Shown: one piece after another, positions 7,168 through 14,850 of the stretch | Position numbering within the stretch: position 1 is the stretch's first letter | Layout of the letters: each line of letters opens with the position of its first letter | Origin: Anaerolineaceae bacterium | GTDB lineage: Bacteria; Chloroflexota; Anaerolineae; Anaerolineales; Anaerolineaceae | DNA length: 15,809 bases | Direction of reading: 5' to 3' | Assembly: GCA_028714615.1 (NCBI GenBank) | Contig: JAQTMA010000007.1 | Location: 25,552 to 41,360, forward strand | The notes under the pieces: generated by a model | The model's database searches: none | Told to the model about the DNA's origin: nothing | What the model saw: only the letters and a program-made list of their open reading frames with translations | Program-made: the position numbers and the translations under genes

Positions 7168-8022
7168 ATGGGCACAATGATCAATTACCGTCAAAAGAAG
7201 AATCTATTAAGAGCTATTGGCTATCTAATTCTCATCCTAACATCATTTCTTTCTCTTTATCCGATGGTGATGATGACGATAAACTCCTTTAAGTCCGATG
7301 CCGAGATGAATGTCAATGCTGCGGGGCTTCCAATCCAATGGACGTTTGCAAGCTACTCGCGCTTATTCACCTTCTATGGCAATTCTCTGTTAGGGTTTCG
7401 GAATGCTGTTTTCGTTTCAGTTGTAAGCACTGTTTGTGCAGTATTTCTTTGCGCTCTCGCAGCTTACGCATTTACAAAATATAAATTTCCAGGACGAAAT
7501 GTACTCTTTGCCGTGTTACTTAGCACAACGATGGTCCCATTTGAGATCACAATGGCCGGTCTTTTTGTATTGTCCTCCCATCTCAACGCCATCAACACCT
7601 TCTCGGTACAAATCCTTCCATCAATTACTCCAGTATTCGGTTTGTTTTTTCTCCGTCAGTATATGCTATCCATTCCAACTGAATTATTGGAAGCTGCTCA
7701 AGTGGATGGAGCAGGGCATTTTACTGTGTTTTGGAAAATTATGGTCCCGGTCTCTGCCCCCGCTTTAGGAGCGTACGCAATCCTGCATTTTTTGGGGATG
7801 TGGAATTCATATATCTGGCCTTCTTTGGTGGCTCAAAAGCCCGCCGTTCAACCGATCGCCGTTATGCTACCCACCTTTGTTGACCCGGTCGTCGGTTTTC
7901 TAAGAAGTTGGGGGACTACCATGGCAGGCTCTGTTTTAGCAACGTTACCAATTCTGATTATTTTCGTACTTTTCCAAGATAAATTCATGTCCAGCGTTAC
8001 GGTTGGAGCGGTAAAAGGATGA
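7168..8022 (+). CDS. ABC sugar transporter permease, MalG/UgpE type
   Basis: A 284-residue permease of the CUT1 family with six predicted membrane segments (about 14-37, 80-103, 112-136, 147-164, 197-219 and 251-270). The EAA loop is at 172-195 (ELLEAAQVDGAG then FWKIMVPV). The start follows GAGGA (7156-7160) by seven bases. Its stop codon overlaps the start of the next gene in an ATGA, so translation of the large two-part enzyme is coupled to it. It forms the transmembrane channel together with the permease at 5052. Confidence 0.93.
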   Translation: MGTMINYRQKKNLLRAIGYLILILTSFLSLYPMVMMTINSFKSDAEMNVNAAGLPIQWTFASYSRLFTFYGNSLLGFRNAVFVSVVSTVCAVFLCALAAYAFTKYKFPGRNVLFAVLLSTTMVPFEITMAGLFVLSSHLNAINTFSVQILPSITPVFGLFFLRQYMLSIPTELLEAAQVDGAGHFTVFWKIMVPVSAPALGAYAILHFLGMWNSYIWPSLVAQKPAVQPIAVMLPTFVDPVVGFLRSWGTTMAGSVLATLPILIIFVLFQDKFMSSVTVGAVKG

Positions 8023-11000
8023 AAACACAACGTACCAAGAATGGTGACATGCCTACATCCAAGAAGCTCCTGGCAAGTTCAGTGTCCATGGTTGGATGGC
8101 GTCGATTACCTGCGCAGGAGTACCGGCAGAAAATGATGTCTGGCTGGATTGGTAAGTTGGCTGGTCGCAGCTTGGAATCCAAGAAGTATCCATGCATCCA
8201 TCGTAGCGATCCCGATAAACCCAGGTGGGAAGATAAATTGGCAATCTGGCGAATTGGGACTGATGAAACCAGCGATGACCTAAATATACAGCTCACATTT
8301 ATGGAAACGATAGCTAAATACGGCAAGGATGTCTTGCAACGGCAGGCAGGCCTTGATTTTGCGAACAGTAACTACCTGCTCTATCACGCTAATGAAGCAG
8401 GACGCGATAATATACGTATGGGTATCGCCCCCCCAGACTCTGGGCATCCGAAATTCAACCAGCACGCAGATGACCTTGATTACCAAATCGAAGCAGACTT
8501 CGTTGGTCTCATATCGCCGGGAATGCCGGCTCAATGCATCGAACTGGGTGAGAAATTCGGAGGGCTTATGTGTTATGGCGACGGAATCTACGGTGGCCAG
8601 TGGATTTCGGCGATGTATGCTGCTGCTTTTTTCGAAAACGAGCCGGTAAGAATTGTTGAGGCGGGACTCAAATGCATTCCCGTGGATAGCCAATACCATG
8701 AGGCTATTAGCGATGTACTGCAATGGTACCGGACTGACCCAGAAAATTGGGAGAAAATACAAAAGTTCATCCAGGACAAGTATTCGAGAAAGGTAAGGCG
8801 TTGTCCCGTCTCGCGTAGACAGGAATTATTCAATGTCGAGGCGAAAATAAATGGCGCCTACGTCGCTATCGGTATGCTCTACGGCAACGGTGACCTTGAA
8901 AAAACAATCGAGATTACCTCACATTGCTCCGAAGAATACTGTAATCCCGGCAGCGCCGCGGGACCGATCTTCACGACCATTCCTTTTTGTAAGTTACCTT
9001 CATCCTTTGTAGAAAAAGTGGACCAAGAAAAAATCATCATTCAAAATGGAAAAATAACACTGAGAAAAATCTTTGCATTGACCGAAAAGATCGCTCGCCA
9101 GATGATAGTTAATGCCGGGGGGAGGATCGACAAAGATGGAGATGGGGAGGATATTTTTATTATTCCAGAACAGATACCGGCACCAAGTGTGACAAACCAA
9201 AGCTGGCAGGCAGGGCCAATCGCCAATAGCCGGTTTACGGAAAAGGAGATGGGCAAGATCAAGAATATTGGAAACCTTGATCTCAAGGGTAATATTCATA
9301 TACCCATTGGCATTCCTAACACCGTAGATACACTCAAAACTTTTGTGGAAGCAGAAGGTAGTTTTTCGCCCGGATGTGGAAGTTACGGGGTGTATTACTG
9401 GATCTTCGATCTTGCAGAAAATAAACTCATTGCTCCTACAATGAAGTTGGCGCCATGTACCTGGGGATTACACCCATCGGGATTTCTAATACCATGGTCA
9501 GAGTGGCAAGCGTATGATTTGACTGTATTGACAAGAGTGTGCGAAGTCGTGAGGAAGAGCCCTGAAGGTGACGTCTTCATTGTTGGTTCCGACGTAGAAT
9601 TGAAAAACACAGGCCAGGCAGATCGTGACGTTCTCCTGTATGTAGCGCTCCGGCCGCTCGGCCCGGCGGGTTTTGCAATACACGAGATCTCAGTTAGTGA
9701 TAAAAGCGATGCCTTGATGGTGGATGGGCGTCCTGCAATCGTCTGTAACGAGAAACCGCAGACAGTAGCAGTATCGCCAGATGATAATATTGGTTTATTG
9801 GCTTTCATGGGCAAGATGCCAAATGGCAGGTTAGCCCGCTCCGAATCCGGTGATTGTTCTGGGGCGGTGCGTTACCATATTCATCTTCCTGCAGGCGGAA
9901 AGAAAAAATTGGGATTTGTTTGCCCCGTATTGCCTGGTCGACGGGCAGTTGGACATCGTTGGGATGGAAGTACTCAAAGCCCGCAGCTTGATCTCAACTC
10001 TCCCAATCCTGAGCTGGGTGGTTTGTTACAGCCTGATCCGGGGTTGGCTTATTTCCGGGAAATCAATTCTGTTGTTCTGTTTGACGAAGCCGTCAAATAT
10101 TGGAACAATTTGCTGGCGGCTCGACCACTGATTTCGCTGCCTGACAGGCGCTGGTCAGAAGCGTTGACAGCAATGGTTAGCCATGTGCTTTTGTTGATGA
10201 ATGAAGATGTGCTCGATGCTGCCCCTGTAATGATGACCGTATGGAATAATGACGTTCCTTATATGACGAGCGCACTGGACAATTTCGGGTTGTTCGATTT
10301 CTCCGAGCTTGCCTTGAATCATTATGTGCGGCATCCATTCAGTGGAGGCTGGGGGATGTATTTTGCAGATAACCCCGGTATGGGACTTTGGGCTATGGGG
10401 AGACATTGGCTTTTCAGTCGTGACAGGGAATGGTTAAAGAGAATCTTCCCATCCATAGTGAAACTCGTGGCTATCGTTCAATATTTGGAGACCACCCCAG
10501 GTCCTCATTATGTGAAAGCTAATAGCCTCGAGTTCGGAGACGCATTACCGCCAGACGAACCAGATGAAGGGTTTATGGAAAGAAGCCAGGTTTTGGTGCC
10601 AGGTACATTTGATGGGGTTGGGGCGCATCTCGAATACACACAGGCACGGGATATTGGTGGACTCCGGGCCGCAGTGACCATGGCCAGAGCCCTTGGAAAA
10701 GAAGGCGATGCACAAAATTGGAAGAAATTGGCCGATTCGTTGATGGAGACCTACGACAAAAAGTTCGGTGAAAATCTAGCAAAAGATTACGGCATTTGGG
10801 CTGTGCTTTGGCCTTCCGCACTTTATCCTTTCAGCGAAGGGAAGGCGTATGAACAATTCAGGAATTTCGGAGCACAGGTTCCGGATGTTTGGCGTTACTT
10901 TGATATGGGCATGGCCCATCATGGGTTGTTTACAGGCAATCGCGCCGCAGGCCACGGTACGATTGATAATTTCCTAAACTATGAAAAACCCCTAAGAGGT

Positions 11001-11483
11001 TGGTATGCCATGGACGAATCTGGGCTGCCATTATCGGCCATGATGAAGGCCGGTTGGAATCCCACTTCTTGGGCGCATTATCGGACGGTTTGTGATTATG
11101 CTTATGAGCTTCCACATGGAATGGCGGTGTCGGACCTATTCCTGTTAATTCGGGATAGTTTGACTTTCGAGGAGGATGGGAAGCTGGTCGTACTAGGCGG
11201 TGTGCCGGAGTCCTGGTTTACTGCTGAAGAGGGCATAACAATTACAGGAATGTATACTTGGTTTGGGCGTTTTTCACTGACCTACACTCTGGTAAAAGGA
11301 GGTGCAGTGTTAAATTTTGCCGGACCCGCAGCACCTCCACAAGGGTTTATCCTGCGTTTGCCCCTCAATATCCAAGCACAAGTTGAAGCCGATGGGAAAG
11401 ACCTGATTCGCAACCCAAACGGAGATATTGTCCTCCCTACCGGGACGCGGGATGTGACACTAAAATTCACTAGAACTATTTAG
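8019..11483 (+). CDS. Two-part enzyme: ADP-ribosylglycohydrolase-like domain fused to (alpha/alpha)6-barrel glycosidase
   Basis: A 1154-residue cytoplasmic protein whose start overlaps the preceding stop (ATGA). Residues about 35-330 resemble the ADP-ribosylglycohydrolase (PF03747) fold: SGWIGKLAG (41-49), SDDLNIQL (85-92) at the first metal motif, YQIEADFVGLISPGMP (155-170), YGGQWISAMYAAAF (191-204) and HCSEEYCNPGSAAG (302-315) at the second metal motif. Here the usual Asp-x-Asp is replaced by Glu305 and Tyr307, so ADP-ribose hydrolase chemistry is doubtful. Residues about 430-700 look like a beta-sandwich. About 700-1045 is an alpha-helical barrel with VWNNDVPYMTSALDNFGLFD (741-760), SLEFGD (836-841) and PGTFDG (861-866), as in GH15/GH63/GH78-type folds. 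A small beta domain (1050-1154) ends the chain. The exact GH family is not recognised. One uninterrupted frame argues against a sequencing artefact. Confidence 0.7.
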   Translation: MKTQRTKNGDMPTSKKLLASSVSMVGWRRLPAQEYRQKMMSGWIGKLAGRSLESKKYPCIHRSDPDKPRWEDKLAIWRIGTDETSDDLNIQLTFMETIAKYGKDVLQRQAGLDFANSNYLLYHANEAGRDNIRMGIAPPDSGHPKFNQHADDLDYQIEADFVGLISPGMPAQCIELGEKFGGLMCYGDGIYGGQWISAMYAAAFFENEPVRIVEAGLKCIPVDSQYHEAISDVLQWYRTDPENWEKIQKFIQDKYSRKVRRCPVSRRQELFNVEAKINGAYVAIGMLYGNGDLEKTIEITSHCSEEYCNPGSAAGPIFTTIPFCKLPSSFVEKVDQEKIIIQNGKITLRKIFALTEKIARQMIVNAGGRIDKDGDGEDIFIIPEQIPAPSVTNQSWQAGPIANSRFTEKEMGKIKNIGNLDLKGNIHIPIGIPNTVDTLKTFVEAEGSFSPGCGSYGVYYWIFDLAENKLIAPTMKLAPCTWGLHPSGFLIPWSEWQAYDLTVLTRVCEVVRKSPEGDVFIVGSDVELKNTGQADRDVLLYVALRPLGPAGFAIHEISVSDKSDALMVDGRPAIVCNEKPQTVAVSPDDNIGLLAFMGKMPNGRLARSESGDCSGAVRYHIHLPAGGKKKLGFVCPVLPGRRAVGHRWDGSTQSPQLDLNSPNPELGGLLQPDPGLAYFREINSVVLFDEAVKYWNNLLAARPLISLPDRRWSEALTAMVSHVLLLMNEDVLDAAPVMMTVWNNDVPYMTSALDNFGLFDFSELALNHYVRHPFSGGWGMYFADNPGMGLWAMGRHWLFSRDREWLKRIFPSIVKLVAIVQYLETTPGPHYVKANSLEFGDALPPDEPDEGFMERSQVLVPGTFDGVGAHLEYTQARDIGGLRAAVTMARALGKEGDAQNWKKLADSLMETYDKKFGENLAKDYGIWAVLWPSALYPFSEGKAYEQFRNFGAQVPDVWRYFDMGMAHHGLFTGNRAAGHGTIDNFLNYEKPLRGWYAMDESGLPLSAMMKAGWNPTSWAHYRTVCDYAYELPHGMAVSDLFLLIRDSLTFEEDGKLVVLGGVPESWFTAEEGITITGMYTWFGRFSLTYTLVKGGAVLNFAGPAAPPQGFILRLPLNIQAQVEADGKDLIRNPNGDIVLPTGTRDVTLKFTRTI

Positions 11484-11546
11484 GGCATTTCGGAAACAAG
11501 TTACTCGACGAGTCCAGAAAACTATAACCGAATAGGAATCGAAGCA

Positions 11547-14354
11547 ATGAATCACACATTGATATGGGTTCCCAAAAATGAAATCCGCGACTTAAGCTCA
11601 TTCACTAGTAAGGAAATTGAAGTAGTTTGTGCAGTTGACAATCCTGCCGACTGGTACCGATCGGAATTTGATGTCTCATTTGATGATACAGGAGGAAATT
11701 ATTTATTTTGCAATTTCGGATATATTCAGAATATCAAGCAAATCGCCTTTTATATAAATGGAGTAAAGATCGGGACCACAAAATCAGCGTGTGTTCAAGC
11801 TGCCTTTCTTGTGCTGAAATCTCTCGTAAAAAATGGCACGAATTATATTTGGGCAGAGGTGATTTTAGATGCAACGATTGATGTCTGGGAAAACAGTGTA
11901 GAAGCCGGGAAACTCCAGGAGAGTTTGATTATTCTGCCCAATCGGAAAAAAGTGATAGAAGAGCTTCCGGGCGCCCTGACAATCGAGGCGCCACAGAGAA
12001 TAGGAAATGTAGAACAAGTCACTGTAAGTCCCGATGGCATTATTATCTCTTTTAGCCAAGGCTCAAAAGCATTGATGACTATTTATCGGGATGGAATCTT
12101 TCGATTAGCCTTTGAGTCGCTTCCATTTCGGGATCGACAAATTAAATCAAAATTTGAAGAGATATGTCTGGATGAACTTGAAGAGAATCTTCAATGTTTT
12201 CTAGATTATAAGCTATTCGAGGATGCGAACAAATATACGATTATCACAGACTTAACAAAGATCGAAATCGAGAAAAATGAATTTTGTATTTCAGTATTTG
12301 ATCTTCTGGGAAAGATGGTATTTTACCAACAGGCCTTGTTGTTGTTTGAAAAGGCCTCCGGTTTTGATCTGGCCATGCAAGAAGACGAACACATCTTTGG
12401 ACTTGGGCAAAATGGGGAGCATGGTTTGGAAAAAACCGGAAGGTCTGAAGATATGTGGGTAAGGCATGACTTCATTGCATGCGATACACCAATACCTTTT
12501 TATATCAGCACAGAGGGTTATGGCTTTCTGTTAAATAACTCCCACCATTCAATTTTTGATATGGGCAGCACTAAAAAGGATTCGGCGCTCCTCTCAATGT
12601 ATGAAGGCAAGCCCGACTATTTCTTCATATATGGCCCTCAACCGAAAAAAATAATTTCCTCCTATTCAGCTATCACCGGAAAACCCAAGCTTCCACCAAA
12701 ATGGGCATTTGGCTTCTGGCAGACATCCTTAAAACAGCTCGGCCAACTGGACTACGTAGAAATCGTCAATAAATTTCGAAAAGACGGGATCCCACTGGAT
12801 GTGATCGGCTTGGATATTTGGTGGCAAAATCATTATAACGAATTGGAATGGAATTTAAATAATTATCCTTCCCCGGATGATTTTGTCACTTTTCTCAATG
12901 AAAACAATGTTCATTTATGCCTGTGGACAGCGCCTTTTGTTAACAGAACCTGCAATAATTATCGAGAAGGTTTAACTAAGGGATTCTTTATGAAGGACAG
13001 CGAAGGCAACCATCTGCCAGTTTATTGGTGGCTGGGAGCTAAAGCGGGACTTCTGGATTTTACCAACGATGAGGTAGTCGAATGGTGGGGTGAACAACTT
13101 AGGAGGTTAATTAAACAAGGTATAGACCTGTTTAAGATCGATGGGGGTGATACTCGGGAAGTCCCGGCCGAATTAACCAATTATCAGGGAAGTACCGGGA
13201 ATGAATTGCACAATCTCTACCCACTTTACTTTGCCAGAGCTTATCACAAAATATTCCAAAATGAGCGAGCGAATCAAAGGGTGATAACCTGGGAAAGGAC
13301 TGGTTTTGCCGGAAGTGGTAAGTATCCGATTACATGGGGGGGAGATCAGCCTGCGGATTTTTCTGGTACCAGGATTTTAATTAAAGGTGGTCAAGGAGCA
13401 GGATTGGCGGGCATTCCATTTTGGGCGCCGGACGTAGGGGGGTTCGCAGATTGTGAAGGAAAGACCGAAGAATTCTTTGTGCGCTCCTTTCAATGGGGCC
13501 TTCTATCGCCCATATCCAGAGCTCATGGGATGAATTCGTTTCCGTGGGATTTCGGTTTACCTGCATTTAAAATCATTTCGGAGTACATAAAGCTGAGATA
13601 CAGGTTGATGCCTTACATATATAGTTCTGCTCATGCAGCGGCAGTTTCTGGTATTCCCATCATGAGATCGTTGTTTTTAGAATATCCGGATGACAGGGAG
13701 ACCTATAAAGTAGACTACCAATACTTCTTCGGAGATAGTATTTTGGTTGCCCCAATTTGTGACTACAGCAATAGCCCGACATATGAAGCCAAACGGGAAA
13801 TCTATCTTCCAACAGGCGAATGGATCGATTATTGGACCGATGAAGTATTTGAAGGGGAACGGTATATTAGCTACATTGCTCCATTTGAAGTACTGCCCAT
13901 GTTTGTGAGAGGTGGTTCGATCATTGTTTACGGTAGTGAAATACAGAGTATGGCCCAGTACAGATCCAACAACCTTGAAGTCCACATCTATCCTTCACAG
14001 AGTAAGGCATCAGCGATAATTTATGACGATGATGGTATTACCTTGGGATATAGGACTGGCGAATGCGAGGAGACAAAAATCGAAGAGGAAATGTCCGAGA
14101 GAACGATAAAGATAAATGTTTATCCGACAGAGGGCAAATTTCGAGGTCAGATTACCGTTATCGATATCCATTTTATCATCCATCTGGCTGAGCCTGTCAA
14201 TCAAGTTAAGCTAGGCGGTAAAATTATCGAGAAAGCCACTGTGTGCAACGAGGGAGCGAATTGGCGTTATGACGACAACAAACATTTGCTTCACATAATC
14301 ACAAAAGTAGACAAGCGCCTGGGGCTATTCATTGAGTCGGAATTCATTAATTGA
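11547..14354 (+). CDS. GH31-family alpha-glycosidase (alpha-xylosidase/alpha-glucosidase type)
   Basis: A 935-residue cytoplasmic enzyme. Residues about 1-130 form an extra beta-sandwich resembling the sugar-binding domain of GH2 enzymes (WYRSEFDVSF, 36-45; IAFYINGVKIG, 66-76). The GH31 N-terminal sandwich then runs to about 385 (EDEHIFGLGQNGEHG, 279-293), and the TIM barrel contains DVIGLDIWW (418-426), the nucleophile Asp532 in LFKIDGGD, the acid/base Asp600 in WGGDQPADF and IPFWAPDVGGF (623-633). C-terminal beta domains carry GDSILVAPI (729-737) and FVRGGSII (786-793). The Lys-Ile-Asp nucleophile motif and GKYPITWGGD are closer to YicI-like alpha-xylosidases than to maltase-type enzymes, but specificity is not settled. 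The start follows AGGAA by eight bases. It lies 63 bp after the two-part enzyme and is the last gene of the run. Confidence 0.9.
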   Translation: MNHTLIWVPKNEIRDLSSFTSKEIEVVCAVDNPADWYRSEFDVSFDDTGGNYLFCNFGYIQNIKQIAFYINGVKIGTTKSACVQAAFLVLKSLVKNGTNYIWAEVILDATIDVWENSVEAGKLQESLIILPNRKKVIEELPGALTIEAPQRIGNVEQVTVSPDGIIISFSQGSKALMTIYRDGIFRLAFESLPFRDRQIKSKFEEICLDELEENLQCFLDYKLFEDANKYTIITDLTKIEIEKNEFCISVFDLLGKMVFYQQALLLFEKASGFDLAMQEDEHIFGLGQNGEHGLEKTGRSEDMWVRHDFIACDTPIPFYISTEGYGFLLNNSHHSIFDMGSTKKDSALLSMYEGKPDYFFIYGPQPKKIISSYSAITGKPKLPPKWAFGFWQTSLKQLGQLDYVEIVNKFRKDGIPLDVIGLDIWWQNHYNELEWNLNNYPSPDDFVTFLNENNVHLCLWTAPFVNRTCNNYREGLTKGFFMKDSEGNHLPVYWWLGAKAGLLDFTNDEVVEWWGEQLRRLIKQGIDLFKIDGGDTREVPAELTNYQGSTGNELHNLYPLYFARAYHKIFQNERANQRVITWERTGFAGSGKYPITWGGDQPADFSGTRILIKGGQGAGLAGIPFWAPDVGGFADCEGKTEEFFVRSFQWGLLSPISRAHGMNSFPWDFGLPAFKIISEYIKLRYRLMPYIYSSAHAAAVSGIPIMRSLFLEYPDDRETYKVDYQYFFGDSILVAPICDYSNSPTYEAKREIYLPTGEWIDYWTDEVFEGERYISYIAPFEVLPMFVRGGSIIVYGSEIQSMAQYRSNNLEVHIYPSQSKASAIIYDDDGITLGYRTGECEETKIEEEMSERTIKINVYPTEGKFRGQITVIDIHFIIHLAEPVNQVKLGGKIIEKATVCNEGANWRYDDNKHLLHIITKVDKRLGLFIESEFIN

Positions 14355-14622
14355 TAAACACCCCGGAATTACTATTCACTCATACGATTGGACAGGCTAT
14401 TTTTGGAGCCTTTCAAGTATAAAAAGCCCGCGAAACAGTTTGGTTCGCGCCATTATCCCTGGCCAAGCGATTGGCGAACCGCAAGAACCAGGGCGGGGTT
14501 GGCGGCGAGACCGACTGCCAGGTCCGCGGGAAATTGATTGTCCCGAGTTGATCAATGCCCTGGTCGAGATGGACTCTCCCGAAAATGTTTATATTGAGCT
14601 CGAAGGTAACTGTTTCCGGCTC
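14355..14622. other. Convergent intergenic region
   Basis: This gap separates the sugar operon from the minus-strand MoaD-like/AOR genes. A weak hairpin (AGGCT 14394-14398 with AGCCT 14407-14411) is the only plus-strand terminator candidate after the GH31 gene. A plus-strand reading frame ends at 14634 with a coding-like tail, but no start or homology supports a gene. Base composition rises in GC from about 14450 onwards. Confidence 0.4.
14421..14449 (-). terminator. Possible rho-independent terminator of the minus-strand genes
   Basis: Read on the minus strand, CGCGAA (14449-14444) pairs with TTCGCG (14434-14429) around a 9-nt loop, followed by GGGCTTTTT down to 14421. The U-run is short and the hairpin lies about 175 bp after the MoaD-like stop codon, so the call is moderate. 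There is no T-run on the plus-strand side. Confidence 0.45.
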
Positions 14623-14850
14623 CTACCCTCCTGAAATCGGTACGATAAAAATCACCAGGTCCCCGTCGCACAGCACCCGCCGGCCGGAGACCTGTTCACC
14701 GTTAACACTGACCGGTAGCAGCCGGGTAAAGAGGGGAGCTCTCCCTAATTTGAGCAGACCACTCACTCGTGTGTGATCCGGCAGATCGACACTCCCATCG
14801 ACGGCCTGCCCTGGGATTTTGAATGGAGCGATCACCTTTACTTTGATCAT
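14623..14850 (-). CDS. MoaD/ThiS-like ubiquitin-fold sulfur carrier
   Basis: A 75-residue protein. It begins with a beta strand (MIKVKVIAPF) and has the ubiquitin-fold features VSVNGEQV (47-54), DGDLVIFIVP (62-71) and the C-terminal Gly-Gly (PISGG) that is adenylated and thiocarboxylated in MoaD/ThiS proteins. The start at 14850 is chosen because it overlaps the AOR stop by four bases (ATGA) and is preceded by GAAGG within the AOR gene; the longer upstream reading has no homology. Pairing with AOR is known from many archaea and bacteria and suggests a role in building the tungsten/molybdenum pyranopterin cofactor, donating sulfur for the dithiolene. It stops at a TAG. Confidence 0.85.
   Translation of the reverse strand: MIKVKVIAPFKIPGQAVDGSVDLPDHTRVSGLLKLGRAPLFTRLLPVSVNGEQVSGRRVLCDGDLVIFIVPISGG

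Noticed and set aside
9395..9814. Minus-strand frame opposite the two-part enzyme
   Set aside because: It is antisense to a clear coding region, with low-complexity Ser/Thr content and no ribosome binding site or homology.
14394..14411. Hairpin after the GH31 gene as a plus-strand terminator
   Set aside because: The stem is only five base pairs and no proper T-run follows, so it is mentioned only as a weak candidate.
14461..14560. Plus-strand frame reading LANRKNQGGVGGETD, resembling a ParA-type P-loop
   Set aside because: The Lys-Thr-Thr of the Walker motif is missing, the frame stops within about 20 residues and no further ParA motifs follow; likely chance.
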